Source: Sphingomonas sp. IW22
Lineage (GTDB): Bacteria; Pseudomonadota; Alphaproteobacteria; Sphingomonadales; Sphingomonadaceae
Assembly (NCBI RefSeq): GCF_041321155.1
Contig: NZ_JBGGWB010000001.1
Location: forward strand, 744,001-808,000
DNA: 64,000 bases
Reading direction: 5' to 3'
Part shown: piece by piece, positions 16,884-25,462 of the stretch
How positions within the stretch are numbered: the stretch's first letter is position 1
Layout: every line of letters begins with the position of its first letter
Translations under genes and position numbers: made by a program
The notes under the pieces: model-generated
Databases searched by the model: none
Told to the model about the DNA's origin: nothing
What the model saw: the letters and a program-made list of their open reading frames with translations, nothing else

Positions 16884-17449
16884 CAGCTGCCCCATCCGCG
16901 AGCCATCAGGCCCGCCCAGAACGCCGCCAGGCGCTGTTGGTAATCATGTTCGGGTCGATCAACCCGCACGAACGGTCGCGCTGACAGCGCGCTCACGCGC
17001 ATCTTGTATGGACTGCCGATCGGCGTGCCCTTGTTCGGGCCACGACGCCGAAGCCGCGCGACCGGCGCGGTGTCATAGGTGACCGTGCGCGCGGTGGTCC
17101 GGCCGTTGCCGCGAACCCGGCGCTTCGCTCCGCGAGTGACCACGACGGTTTGCGCCCGACGACCGAACTCGACGAACCGGCCATAAAAGGCGTGGCCGAT
17201 CCGGCGGCCTGCGCCCCGCCCATTCTTGCCCAACAATCCGACGCGCGCGCGCAGCCGCTCGATCTGCAACTGGACGGTCAACGCGCCACGAAGCAGGCCC
17301 GTATCCTTGGCGACATCACGCCTTTGGGCAGCGAGCACATCGCGCGCGATCAGCCCAACCTCGACGCCCATCTGCTCCTTCGCAGCGGTGGGCAGGAAGT
17401 CGAGCCGGGCGTTCGCTTCCGCGAGCCCGCGCACCGATCGCATGTCCAT
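16883..17449 (-). CDS. HK97 gp10-like head-tail protein
   Basis: 188 residues, basic. The helix-rich start (RLDFLPTAAKEQMGVEVGLIARDVLAAQRRDVAKDTGLLRGAL) with the conserved 'tG.Lr.sl' and the middle strand YGRFVEFG match the HK97 gp10-like family. The middle part is unusually Arg-rich (RGAKRRVRGNGRTTART) and the end has the usual ARPFVR. Located between the head closure and tail completion genes. In HK97 relatives it takes part in head-tail joining or tail assembly; the exact structural place is not settled. Confidence 0.82.
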   Translation of the reverse strand: MDMRSVRGLAEANARLDFLPTAAKEQMGVEVGLIARDVLAAQRRDVAKDTGLLRGALTVQLQIERLRARVGLLGKNGRGAGRRIGHAFYGRFVEFGRRAQTVVVTRGAKRRVRGNGRTTARTVTYDTAPVARLRRRGPNKGTPIGSPYKMRVSALSARPFVRVDRPEHDYQQRLAAFWAGLMARGWGS

Positions 17450-17452
17450 CGC

Positions 17453-17785
17453 TCAGGCTCCGGTCGCGGCAACGGTACCGGCGACGATGACCAGGTCGCG
17501 GCGGCGTCCATCGATATCGTCGGCCAATCTGATATTCAGGATCCTGCCATCGTCGAGACGGATCTGATCCTTCGGCGTGATGTCTCCGCGCCAGACGATC
17601 GTGATGCGATAGACCGCGATGCCTTGAAGGACATGGTCGACCAAGCTCTCCCGGCCGGTCAGTGCAACAACGTGCGCCCGGACGGTCGCAACGTCCTGCC
17701 AACCGGTCGTGAAGCCGCCCTTGCCCGTGGGCTGCTTCGTCTGGCGGAGCAGCGTCACGCGGCTTCGTCGTTTGCCTGCCCTCAC
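17453..17785 (-). CDS. Head-tail joining (head closure) protein, SPP1 gp16-like
   Basis: 110 residues; GTG start overlapping the stop of the connector gene (GTGA). The pattern RSRVTLLRQTKQPTGKGGFTTGWQDVATVRAHV ... RITIVWRGDITPKDQIRLDDGRILNI is the small all-beta fold of phage head closure proteins (Phage_H_T_join family). It seals the portal complex after packaging and forms the platform for tail binding. The order after the gp6-like connector supports this. Confidence 0.82.
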   Translation of the reverse strand: MRAGKRRSRVTLLRQTKQPTGKGGFTTGWQDVATVRAHVVALTGRESLVDHVLQGIAVYRITIVWRGDITPKDQIRLDDGRILNIRLADDIDGRRRDLVIVAGTVAATGA

Positions 17786-18102
17786 GACGCGATGTCCTCG
17801 CTGCCGTCATCCCATCGCCGAAGAAGATCGGTGATCCAGGTCAGCGACATCGGAACCTCGGCGGGAAGCGAGCGGGCCTCTGTCGTCGCGCCCTCGCGGT
17901 TTTCGTACCAAGTGCCAATCGTCAGCAGGACCGCTTGATCGGCGAGCGCGCCGTCGTCCGCATCCAGTTCGGCTATCGGCTGCCTGATGGTCAGGCCAAC
18001 CGCGCGCTGTGCGGCCGAAAGCAGCACCTGCAGGTACGTCTCCTCGACCGTCTCGCCCTCGAGGTTCAGGTGCTCTTTCACCATTTCGAGCGTGACGGTC
18101 AC
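17782..18102 (-). CDS. Head-tail connector protein (gp6-like)
   Basis: 106 residues. Begins TLEMVKEHLNLEGETVEETYLQVLLSAAQRAV broken across a helix pair, followed by ALADQAVLLTIGTWYENREG, the signature of the Phage_connect_1 (gp6-like) family whose helices bind under the portal ring. It is placed after the capsid gene and before head closure, as in HK97. Start chosen at the ATG/GTG at 18102; the following gene overlaps by 4 bases. Confidence 0.85.
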   Translation of the reverse strand: MTVTLEMVKEHLNLEGETVEETYLQVLLSAAQRAVGLTIRQPIAELDADDGALADQAVLLTIGTWYENREGATTEARSLPAEVPMSLTWITDLLRRWDDGSEDIAS

Positions 18103-18106
18103 CGGA

Positions 18107-18445
18107 TCAGGCCTTCAGGCTCTTGGCATATTCGACCGCCGCCGGATCGGCATCGACCATATCGGTCAGGGCCGACAGATCGGTGGTGTCGATGGCGATT
18201 ACGTCGTTGGGAACGTGCTCGTCGAATGCCGACAGAACGCGAACCTCGATCCGGTCGCCGCGCTGCGCGGTGGCCGCGCTCGGAACGGCAGATGCAGCTT
18301 CGGCTGCGGATTGTGCATCGGCAGGCGGGGTCTGCGCAACAGAAGGACCGCTCTGCGCATCGGAGGGTGCTGCTGCCGGCGCGGCATTTTCGGCGGCAGC
18401 GACCGGCGCCTTCGCTGCGGCGGGCGCGGGAGTACGTCGAGACAT
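18107..18445 (-). CDS. Ala/Pro-rich phage head region protein of unknown function
   Basis: About 112 residues from the ATG at 18445 (GGAG seven bases upstream). The first 65 residues are low-complexity Ala/Pro/Ser (APAAAKAPVAAAENAAPAAA). The last 45 (GDRIEVRVLSAFDEHVPNDVIAIDTTD) resemble a small beta domain seen in hypothetical proteins placed after capsid genes. It may be a decoration or head accessory protein; no family is certain. It is co-oriented in the head operon just downstream of the capsid. Confidence 0.6.
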   Translation of the reverse strand: MSRRTPAPAAAKAPVAAAENAAPAAAPSDAQSGPSVAQTPPADAQSAAEAASAVPSAATAQRGDRIEVRVLSAFDEHVPNDVIAIDTTDLSALTDMVDADPAAVEYAKSLKA

Positions 18446-18506
18446 TCTGGTCTCCATTGCTAAAGGGGCTTTCGGGTCGCCGGGGCGCAAGGCCCCGGCG
18501 CAGCTA

Positions 18507-19763
18507 TCAGCTTGCGCTGTGCTGGAAGTGCTTGACCGGCTGACCGGCCGACACCTGCTTGCCGGTGCCCCGCGCCCAGGCGAGGAAGCCGATCTGACCC
18601 CGCCGCGTGAAGGTGCTGTCGTCGAAGCGGAACAGCGTCACCTCCATCACGTCGCGGATCATGTAGGAGCTGAGATCGCCAAACAGGATCGACTTGGCGT
18701 TCGCAGCCGGCACCGGCATGTCCTGGTTGATCGTGTAGCGATAGCGCAGGAATGTGTCGGGATCCTTCGCCGACAGGCCGGGCAACCACAGCGGATAGCC
18801 CGACAGGTCCTTCAGCTTCTTGAGGTTACGAAGCATGAAGTCGTGGAACATCCAGCCCACGCCCGGCATCGAGCGATAGGCCGGGTCGACCGAATGTTCG
18901 AGGTCGACCATGTCGTCATAGGCGACGGTGGTCGTCGATCCGGTCGCGCCGACCTTGCCGGCGACCGACGAGGTGACGAGGCCAAGCGGCTCGTTGACGC
19001 CGGTGCCGATCGTGAACTTCTTGTTCTGGATGCGAGCGATGCGCTGGGCAGCGGCGCGGCGGACAAAGGCCTCGATGTCGATGCCCGGTCCCTGGTCCTG
19101 CAGCAGCTCGAACGGGATGGTGAAGACCTTCGACGACCACTTCTGCGCGCCGATCTCGGTCGTGCCGAAAGTGATGTCCTGGTCGGTCGCGGGCTGATTC
19201 TCGGCGATGATCTCGCCTTCCTGCGCGGTTTCGTCGACAGTCGGCCAGGGCAGCGGGTTGCCGCCTGCCGTCTGAATGACCGTCGCGACGGCGCGCATCC
19301 CGCCGAACGCGCGCAGCGCCTCCAGCAGCTCGCCGCCGAAACCGGCGGGAACAAGGTAGCCGCCACCAGCGCCGGTGCCGACGGTCTGCGCGTTCTGCGG
19401 TCGCCCCGTCTGCAGCGTGGTGATCTCCTCACCAGTCAGCCCGCGCTCGCCGCGGATCAGGAAGTTGCGAAACGCAGCATTGTAACGGTCGGCCTGCTCG
19501 CGCTGCTCGGGACGCAGCCCGGCGTTGGCGCGGTGCTGGCGATCCTGCGCGTCGTCGTCGGCGGCGGCGTCGCCGTCGATCTTCGCTTGCCGTTCGGCGC
19601 GCTCGATCTGCGCGTCGATGCGGTCGATCTCCTCATAGATCGCGTCGACCTTTGCCTCGACATCCTTCGACCATTTGTCGCCGGTGTTGCTGTCGAGCAG
19701 GTTGCGGGCTTCCTTCGCCTTGTCGGCGCGCTGGTCCCGAAGCGCCTTGATGTTCAGGGGCAT
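18507..19763 (-). CDS. HK97-family major capsid protein
   Basis: About 418 residues from the ATG at 19763 (GGAGACG upstream). The first 100 residues form a charged coiled coil (IYEEIDRIDAQIERAERQ), the scaffold-like delta domain, cut off by the phage protease after assembly. The core then starts: TVGTGAGGGYLVPAGFGGELLEAL, WPTVDET, EIGAQKWSSKVFTIPFELLQD, LGLVTSS and MLRNLKKLKDLSGYPLW are the standard HK97 capsid motifs (N-arm, P domain, spine helix, A domain). Located after the protease gene. A terminator-like hairpin lies just upstream. Confidence 0.93.
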   Translation of the reverse strand: MPLNIKALRDQRADKAKEARNLLDSNTGDKWSKDVEAKVDAIYEEIDRIDAQIERAERQAKIDGDAAADDDAQDRQHRANAGLRPEQREQADRYNAAFRNFLIRGERGLTGEEITTLQTGRPQNAQTVGTGAGGGYLVPAGFGGELLEALRAFGGMRAVATVIQTAGGNPLPWPTVDETAQEGEIIAENQPATDQDITFGTTEIGAQKWSSKVFTIPFELLQDQGPGIDIEAFVRRAAAQRIARIQNKKFTIGTGVNEPLGLVTSSVAGKVGATGSTTTVAYDDMVDLEHSVDPAYRSMPGVGWMFHDFMLRNLKKLKDLSGYPLWLPGLSAKDPDTFLRYRYTINQDMPVPAANAKSILFGDLSSYMIRDVMEVTLFRFDDSTFTRRGQIGFLAWARGTGKQVSAGQPVKHFQHSAS

Positions 19764-19780
19764 GGACTTCGTCTCCAATG

Positions 19781-19806
19781 AAAAAGCCCCGCCGGCGGGC
19801 GGGGCT
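19781..19806 (-). terminator. Terminator-like hairpin between protease and capsid genes
   Basis: Arms AGCCCCGCC (19785-19793) and GGCGGGGCT (19798-19806) pair perfectly around a 4-base loop. On the minus strand the stem is followed by TTTTT (A run 19781-19785). It lies between the protease stop and the capsid start, where it would lower read-through unless anti-termination or a capsid promoter acts. Confidence 0.65.
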
Positions 19807-19846
19807 GAAGGGGCCGGATGGGACCGGCGCCGGGGGTGAACGGCTG

Positions 19847-20566
19847 TCAGGCCGTGCGTTCGTAAAGGCCGAGGCGCGACATGAAGCGCTCACGCGATGC
19901 TGCGGCATCGGGCTCCGGCGGCGCAGTCAGCGCCTTGGGGGCATTGGCGAAGGCGGCCAGATTAAAGGCGCGCGCGTCGGCCGACTTCGACGTCGTGGCC
20001 ATCAAGCTGTCCGCGAACCCGGCATCGATCGCTTCCTGCGCGTTGAACCAGGTCTCGGCCTTCATCAGCGCACGGACATCGTCGGCGGACTTGCCGGACT
20101 TGCCGACGTAACCGTCGACCAGCACGTCATCGATCTTGTTCAGAAGGCCGGCGGTCGCGGTGAGCTCGTCGGCATTGCCCATGGCGAACGTCCACGCCTG
20201 GTGGATCATGTAGAAGCCGCCATCGGCGATCTCGACGCTGTCGCACGCCAGCGTCAGCGCGGTCGCGGCCGATGCCGCGAGCCCGTCGATCTTGGCCACG
20301 ATGTTGGCGGGATGATCCTTCAGCGCAGTCATCATCGCCCGCGCCTCGAACACATCGCCGCCCGGCGAATTGATCCGAAGCGCGATGTTCGGCGTGGTGA
20401 TCGCGTTCAGCGCCTGGGCAAACGCGGCCGCCGACACGCCCCACCAGCTGTCGATCACGTCATAGACGTACAGGGCAGTCCAGTCGTCGCCCTCAGCCTG
20501 CGCGCGCAGGCCGGTCCCCTTGCCGCGATTGTCCGAGGCAAGCGCCAACAGGTTTCGAACGGTCAT
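19847..20566 (-). CDS. Head maturation protease, ClpP-like (S14)
   Basis: 239 residues. ClpP fold marks: INSPGGDVFEARAM, the nucleophile serine in GLAASAATAL (about residue 99), the histidine in FYMIHQAW (about 120), and a later DVRALMKAETWFNAQEAIDAGFAD. This is the HK97-type head protease that processes capsid delta domains during maturation. It overlaps the portal gene 3' end by 73 bases and precedes the capsid gene. Length is close to family relatives with a short C-terminal tail. Confidence 0.92.
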   Translation of the reverse strand: MTVRNLLALASDNRGKGTGLRAQAEGDDWTALYVYDVIDSWWGVSAAAFAQALNAITTPNIALRINSPGGDVFEARAMMTALKDHPANIVAKIDGLAASAATALTLACDSVEIADGGFYMIHQAWTFAMGNADELTATAGLLNKIDDVLVDGYVGKSGKSADDVRALMKAETWFNAQEAIDAGFADSLMATTSKSADARAFNLAAFANAPKALTAPPEPDAAASRERFMSRLGLYERTA

Positions 20567-21887
20567 CGGCGTCTTCCTCCTCGGTGTCGTCGATCGGCGG
20601 GTCGGCGTCCGGCGCCGCGCCGGCGGCCGGTGGGTCCGGCGGGAAATAGATGCGGTCGCCGCCCTCCGTGGGCGGCAGGCCCTTGCGACGGCGAACCTCG
20701 TTCTGGCTCATCCACCCGGGCAGCTGGTTGCCGCCCAGCGCGCGCCTGAAATATTCGCCTTGGCTCTTCGAATCGCCGACCTGCATCGCCTCGGCGTCGA
20801 AATCGACGAACAGGTTCGACACCTTGGCGCCGTTGATCGGGAACAGCTTGCGGGTCAGCTCCTTCGCGAACCGGCGAAGGTGCGGCATGACGGTGTAGAG
20901 CTTGAAGCCGATGGTCATCTGCTCGATGCCGGTGCCCCACGTCGTCGCCGCCGACGTCTCGCCGATCATGTGCGGCGGGGTGCCGAACACGCGAGCGACG
21001 TCGACCACCGAATATTGCATCAGCTCCAGCAGCTGCGCGTCCTTGGCGGTGACGGCGACCTGCTTCCACTCCGCGCCCTTCTCCAGGATCAGCGGATTGT
21101 GAGCATTGTCGACGCCGGCGGCCTTGCGACGCAGATACTCTTTGAATGCCGCCCGCTGCTCGGCGGTCACCGCGTCCGAGAATGAAAAATAGTCGTTGGT
21201 CAGCAGCCCGCGTTCGAACTGCCCGGCGGTGTAGCCGCGGGTCGCCAGGTTGATGCCGATCGCCTGCGCGTGATGCGCGATCGCCGACAGGCCGCGGATG
21301 CCGCCGGCATCCCGGCCGGGCCCGCGAAAATGGATCACATAGCTCGAATGATGATCCTCGGTCGAACCATCCTCGTTGGTGAAGCGATACCAGATCGACC
21401 GGTCGCCTGACCGGAACGGCATCGCGCGCGCCGGGTGATAATAGTCGATGCCTGTCGTGGTGCCGTTGCGCGCTTGCCGGATCAGGCCATAGCCGTTGCC
21501 CCTGAGCAGCATCGCCATCGCCTGAAGCTCGACGAACTCCGGACCAGACATTTCATCGTTCGGCTGCAGCTGCAGGAACCGGTTGAAGGGATGGTCGGGC
21601 ACGAACCGGCACCCGTTGTCGGGCAGCCGCTCATAGACGCCGAGCGGCGCCGACATCATCGTCCCGGCGATCAGCGTCACGCAACGCCAGACCGCTGTCG
21701 ATCGCATAGCAGTCTCGGGGGTGACCTGGACGCCAGCGGCGCGCTGGCCGAACCCGAACCACTCGAACACGCTCGCGTCGCCGGCGATCACCGCGCCGCT
21801 GTCGATCGCGGCGTTGACCGTTGGCGTCGATCGGCGCGCCTCGGCCTCGGCGGCGCGGGCGGACAGGGTGTAGCCGTGAATGCTCAT
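20493..21887 (-). CDS. Phage portal protein (HK97 family)
   Basis: 464 residues. Family motifs: TAVWRCVTLIAGTMMSAPLGVYERL, GNGYGLIRQARNG, YHPARAMPF, GIRGLSAIAHHAQAIGI, FGTPPHMIGE and GWMSQNEVRRRKGLPP near the end. It forms the dodecameric ring for DNA packaging. The ATG overlaps the terminase stop (ATGA). The acidic, Pro-rich tail (PPIDDTEEEDADD) overlaps the start of the protease gene in another frame by 73 bases, a longer overlap than elsewhere in the operon. Confidence 0.93.
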   Translation of the reverse strand: MSIHGYTLSARAAEAEARRSTPTVNAAIDSGAVIAGDASVFEWFGFGQRAAGVQVTPETAMRSTAVWRCVTLIAGTMMSAPLGVYERLPDNGCRFVPDHPFNRFLQLQPNDEMSGPEFVELQAMAMLLRGNGYGLIRQARNGTTTGIDYYHPARAMPFRSGDRSIWYRFTNEDGSTEDHHSSYVIHFRGPGRDAGGIRGLSAIAHHAQAIGINLATRGYTAGQFERGLLTNDYFSFSDAVTAEQRAAFKEYLRRKAAGVDNAHNPLILEKGAEWKQVAVTAKDAQLLELMQYSVVDVARVFGTPPHMIGETSAATTWGTGIEQMTIGFKLYTVMPHLRRFAKELTRKLFPINGAKVSNLFVDFDAEAMQVGDSKSQGEYFRRALGGNQLPGWMSQNEVRRRKGLPPTEGGDRIYFPPDPPAAGAAPDADPPIDDTEEEDADDRSKPVGACLGQSRQGDRPARAG

Positions 21888-23728
21888 TCGGCTTCGTCTC
21901 CGTCGTCACCGTCCAGATCGACGAAGAAGGCGCCCGAATAGGCTTCTTCGGCCGCCAGCTCGGCGCCGTCGGCCGCGCCGGCGCCCATGGCGCTGGTCAC
22001 GATGCCGTCAATGCGGCCACGACTGCGCTTCTTGTTGAACGCCCGGTTCTTCAGGCCATCGGTATCGAGCGCGGCGTTGGCCGCGCAGGAATAGGTGACG
22101 GGCGATTCGTCGATCACAATCGTCCCCTTCAGAATGCGGTCTTCGAACCGCTCGATCGAGCGGGGCATGCAGTACTGCTTGTCCTCGAACACGACGCGCG
22201 TGCCCTGCGCATGCTTCACCAGCTTCAGTCCGGTACCTGCCGGCTTGTCCGGCCCTTCATAGACCCAGACCGGAAGCCCCTCGAGCTTGCAGGCTTCCAG
22301 GAAGTCGGCGAACTGCGCCGGGTCAAACACCAGCTCTTGCACGTTCTGTTCGGCGCAAAGCTCGGCCACGCGGGCCGCGGGGAACGTCTTGTCGATCGTC
22401 GGGCCGTCGACCGCGGTTAGGAACCCGGCCTCGACCCAATCTTCATAGGGCGCCTGGTCGGCGACGGCGCGATCAGCGAGACCGTCCTTGGTCGTCCAGT
22501 ACCAGGTCTTCTGCCAGAGGACGTTGTCGCCATCGCGCCACGTGCATGTCAGCGCGGTCAGGTCGTTCTTCTGGCTGAGGTCCAGGCTCAGCCAGCAGGG
22601 GCACCCCTTCAGCGCTGCGATGATCTCGGCGTCGATAGGTTGCAGGACCGCCGCCCATTTGTCCTCGCGAATCCAGAAGTCGGCGGCACCGGCTGCGATC
22701 CCGAAATACAGCCGCTTGACCGAGGCTGCAGTTGAAAGGCGGGTCTGCGCCGTTGCCACTTCTTCGCGCAGGTTCTGGACCGGATAGGTAATGCCCAAGG
22801 CTGGCAGCGCCTTCGGCCAGCACTCCTCCTTCGTGAAGACGTCGTCGTGGTCCCGCTTGTCAACGCGCGCCACAAAGGCGAACTGAGTGTCGTCTTTTAC
22901 GTCGCCCTTTGCGATCGCGATCGCGGTGTTGCTGTACGAGGTGCCGACCAGTTGCGACGTCGCGGGCGTGTTGGTCCCCATGACCATCATCGCCGAACCG
23001 GCAACCTTGGTGATCGCGCGCCGCCAGATCTCGATCTGGGTATCGACGGTGAACTCGTGGATCTCGTCGGCCAGGACCATTCGCGGGCGAGGCCCGGACT
23101 GGGCGGTGCCGCCGGCAAGCGGCAGGAAGAACGACTGCGAGCCCGGATGCTCGATCTTCCAGACGTTGTCGCCCTCGCCGCGCAGCAGCACATGCCCGAG
23201 GCCTTCGAGCGTTTCTCCCTCATCGTAACCGGGCACCTGCGCCCGGCACATCGCGAACGCGTCCTTGAACAGGACGTTGGCGGTCTGCTTGTTCGCCGCG
23301 ATCGAATAGACCTGGGCTCGAGGAAAGCCGCACCAGCCCATCGCGAACAGACCAAGGCCCGCCATCATCGGCGATTTGGCCTGTCCCTTCCCGGTCTCCA
23401 CGAAAGCGTTGCGGAATCGCCACCGGCCATCGGCATTGACCCAGCCCATCAGCGACCCGACGCAGAAGGTCTGGTAAGGCAGCAGGTGGAACGGCTTCCC
23501 GGCGGCAGGGCCGTCGGTGATCGTGAAGACGGACGGAAAGAAGTCCAGCGCGCGCTGGGCCAGCTCCGGCCGCCAGAAATATCCTCGCTTCTCAGCATCG
23601 CGCAAATCGCGCAGGTGCCGCTCGGCGGCATACTTGACCAGGTCGCCAACGACAAAGTCGCCGCGAACCGCCGCTTGCGCCCAGGCAGTGGTCGGGTCGG
23701 CCGACCCGCCCCTAACCCGCCGGGCCAA
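21884..23728 (-). CDS. terL: Terminase large subunit (Terminase_1)
   Basis: 614 residues. ATPase part: Walker A-like VETGKGQAKSPM near residue 112 and Walker B MVLADEIHE near 217, with a coupling GTNTPA. Nuclease part: LSLDLSQKNDLTALTC near 370, VFDPAQFADFLE and a last acidic GRIDGIVTSAMG near 580. This is the Terminase_1 type found with HK97 portals. The apparent start is a TTG at 23728, 17 bases inside the small terminase gene; no ATG is near, so the start is not firm. The enzyme cuts and translocates DNA into the prohead. Confidence 0.93.
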   Translation of the reverse strand: MARRVRGGSADPTTAWAQAAVRGDFVVGDLVKYAAERHLRDLRDAEKRGYFWRPELAQRALDFFPSVFTITDGPAAGKPFHLLPYQTFCVGSLMGWVNADGRWRFRNAFVETGKGQAKSPMMAGLGLFAMGWCGFPRAQVYSIAANKQTANVLFKDAFAMCRAQVPGYDEGETLEGLGHVLLRGEGDNVWKIEHPGSQSFFLPLAGGTAQSGPRPRMVLADEIHEFTVDTQIEIWRRAITKVAGSAMMVMGTNTPATSQLVGTSYSNTAIAIAKGDVKDDTQFAFVARVDKRDHDDVFTKEECWPKALPALGITYPVQNLREEVATAQTRLSTAASVKRLYFGIAAGAADFWIREDKWAAVLQPIDAEIIAALKGCPCWLSLDLSQKNDLTALTCTWRDGDNVLWQKTWYWTTKDGLADRAVADQAPYEDWVEAGFLTAVDGPTIDKTFPAARVAELCAEQNVQELVFDPAQFADFLEACKLEGLPVWVYEGPDKPAGTGLKLVKHAQGTRVVFEDKQYCMPRSIERFEDRILKGTIVIDESPVTYSCAANAALDTDGLKNRAFNKKRSRGRIDGIVTSAMGAGAADGAELAAEEAYSGAFFVDLDGDDGDEAE

Positions 23729-24185
23729 GGAACGCGTCGGCGCCGGCGGTGCGCTGGCGCTTCTTCGTCACCTTCGCGACCTTGCCGCGCCGTCCGGGCG
23801 TGAGGCCAAGCTGCGCCTCGAGCCGCTCTGCGGTCTTCTCGGCTTCCTGCATCGCCTTGTAGTGGATCGACAAGCGAGCGATCGCCTTGGGATTGTCGGC
23901 GTTCGGTTCATCGACGATGCCCCCGTCGGCCAGTGCCCGCGAGCACCGATCATAGACCAGATAGGCAAGCACAAGCCGCTGAAGCGCGTGCCCGTTGGAA
24001 GACGACAGGATCTCCCGGTCCATCATCTCCCCGACAAGCCGCCGCCAATGCTCGGCGGCCACCGCCTGTTCGCGCGCATCCGGCAAAAGCAGCGACCAGT
24101 CGGGTTGAGCGACGACACTCTCATCAACGGGCGGGACGCCGGGAGCCGATGTTTTCACCACTCGTTTGCGGGTCGGTTTCGCCAT
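23712..24185 (-). CDS. terS: Terminase small subunit (P27 family)
   Basis: About 157 residues from the ATG at 24185 (GGGGGTG upstream). A basic N-terminus (AKPTRKRVVK) is followed by helices (AEHWRRLVGEMMDREILSS, ALQRLVLAYLVYDRCSRAL) and a C-terminal block with LEAQLGLTPGRRGKV, the hallmark of P27-type small terminases that recognise phage DNA ends. It sits directly upstream of the large subunit and next to an HNH gene, the set that in HK97-like phages works together in cos cleavage. Confidence 0.88.
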   Translation of the reverse strand: MAKPTRKRVVKTSAPGVPPVDESVVAQPDWSLLLPDAREQAVAAEHWRRLVGEMMDREILSSSNGHALQRLVLAYLVYDRCSRALADGGIVDEPNADNPKAIARLSIHYKAMQEAEKTAERLEAQLGLTPGRRGKVAKVTKKRQRTAGADAFLGPAG

Positions 24186-24277
24186 CGCGTCGCACCCCCG
24201 GATCACCCGAACTTTTTACTTTGAAAACACTCTCGCAGCGCACGCACGGCGGGGTCGGTGTCCGCCCCCCGGCCCCG

Positions 24278-24682
24278 TCAGACTTTCGCCCCCCCGGGGG
24301 GGGTCGGCCGCCGGCGGCCGGCCAAAACCGTGGTCGGCGCCGGACCAGCCCAGGCGTGGTGCCTACTGGTTGGTCGGCCGCTCTTGCCGACGCCGCGCGC
24401 GCCGATCGCCACGTCGAAGCCGAACTGCCGAGCCGTCGCTTCCCGATCATGAGCGGCGCAGAGGTTCTCGGTGTTGCTGTCCTCGTCCGATCCCCCTTGG
24501 ATCAGCGGGACGATGTGATTGACGACCGTGGCGATCATCACTCGCCCTTCCTTCAGGCAGTGCTCGCAAAGCCCGTTCGTCCGCTTCAGCCGACGCAGGC
24601 GCTGGCGCTGGCCAGCCCGGCCGCGCAGCCGCTCAACAGGCGCAGTCAGGCCGATGCCATGTCGAGCGTGATGGCCCGCCAA
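24278..24682 (-). CDS. HNH endonuclease next to terminase
   Basis: About 134 residues. HNH marks: NGLCEHCLKEGRV, then VVNHIVPLIQGGSDEDSNTENLCAAHD, giving the CxxC zinc pair, the catalytic His-Ile/His and the Asn, with the last C/H pair. Terminase-adjacent HNH proteins are known partners of the large subunit for specific end cleavage in cos phages of the HK97 group. The start appears to be a TTG (24682) or CTG overlapping the end of the DUF3164 gene. The C-terminal 45 residues are Arg/Pro-rich and run through a C7G8 tract, so the end of the protein could be unstable by slippage. Confidence 0.85.
   Translation of the reverse strand: MAGHHARHGIGLTAPVERLRGRAGQRQRLRRLKRTNGLCEHCLKEGRVMIATVVNHIVPLIQGGSDEDSNTENLCAAHDREATARQFGFDVAIGARGVGKSGRPTSRHHAWAGPAPTTVLAGRRRPTPPGGAKV
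24289..24319. other. Two adjacent perfect GC palindromes (candidate cos/packaging region)
   Basis: A run of seven C then eight G (24289-24303) gives a 14-base self-complementary block, followed three bases on by a second perfect palindrome GGCCGCCGGCGGCC (24306-24319). They lie over the 3' end of the HNH gene, about 100 bases from the small terminase start. Cos sites are often close to the terminase genes, but a hairpin or recombination hot spot is equally possible. Confidence 0.3.
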
Positions 24683-25284
24683 GCGGCATCAGGCGTGTCA
24701 CGCTCGTAGAAGCGCATGTAGGTCCGGGCGCCGACGACACGGATGCTGTCGCGGATGGCGTCCATGGCGCGCAGCCAACGCTCATCGGCGATGTCGACGC
24801 GCAGCAGCATGAAGAGCTCGGCCCGGTTGATCTGCCCTTCCTTGTCGACCGCAAATACGCGGTTGACCAGGCTCTGCAGCTCAACCCGGCTGTCCGATGA
24901 CCAGTCCGTCAGGCATTCGTCGATCAGCGTCTTCGCTGCCTGAAGCTCGGGTCCGAACTCCAGAACGTCTGCGATCGCAACCTGTACCTTTTGGCAGCCA
25001 TCGAACGACAGCAACGTGATGTTGCCCTTCTTGCCACCCAACGCGGTGCCGTATTCTTGGGCGAGCAGGCCTTGGAAGCCAGTCACGTCCTCGAACGCCT
25101 GCGCCTTGAAGCTGGCGATCGCAGCTGACACTGCCCGCGCTGCATCAACCTTGGCACGGACAAGCTCGTCCATCAGCAGATCTGCCGGCTTCACCGCCGC
25201 AAGCGGCACAAGGTTGCCCTTCGCGTCGCGGAGGTATGGCTTGCCACCCACGTCGAGTGCGGCGGGATGCGTGCGTTCAACCAT
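24646..25284 (-). CDS. DUF3164 family protein
   Basis: About 212 residues from the ATG at 25284. The opening (DVGGKPYLRDAKGNLVPLAAVKPADLLMDELV, seen in parts) and the middle LLSFDGCQKVQVAIADVLEFGPELQAAKTLIDECL match the DUF3164 family, which occurs in Mu-like and other temperate phages among early or middle genes. The last part (ERWLRAMDAIRDSIRVVGARTYMRFYER) is also typical. The function is unknown; it is predicted to be a cytoplasmic phage protein. Overlaps its upstream neighbour by 8 bases and the HNH gene by about 37. Confidence 0.85.
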   Translation of the reverse strand: MVERTHPAALDVGGKPYLRDAKGNLVPLAAVKPADLLMDELVRAKVDAARAVSAAIASFKAQAFEDVTGFQGLLAQEYGTALGGKKGNITLLSFDGCQKVQVAIADVLEFGPELQAAKTLIDECLTDWSSDSRVELQSLVNRVFAVDKEGQINRAELFMLLRVDIADERWLRAMDAIRDSIRVVGARTYMRFYERDTPDAAWRAITLDMASA

Positions 25285-25462
25285 GAAGATCGTTCCCGCG
25301 CGCGACGTCGAGGCCCATGACCACCGGCGTGGGTACCGGGAGCGTGGCAACCGGCAGCACGCGCAAGATCTCGCGCATCAGGCTGACCGGCACGCCGATC
25401 AGCGCTGTATCAGGGTGGCCAGCATCGACCGCCGCCTGAAGCTTTTCCCGTGGAATGCCCAT
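25277..25462 (-). CDS. Small phage protein of unknown function (61 aa)
   Basis: Starts at the ATG (25462) sharing a base with the previous stop (TGATG), or the GTG three bases earlier. It reads GIPREKLQAAVDAGHPDTA and has a Pro/Val-rich C-terminal half (RVLPVATLPVPTPVV). No family recognised. Coupling on both sides, including the 8-base overlap with the DUF3164 start, argues it is translated. Confidence 0.55.
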   Translation of the reverse strand: MGIPREKLQAAVDAGHPDTALIGVPVSLMREILRVLPVATLPVPTPVVMGLDVARGNDLHG

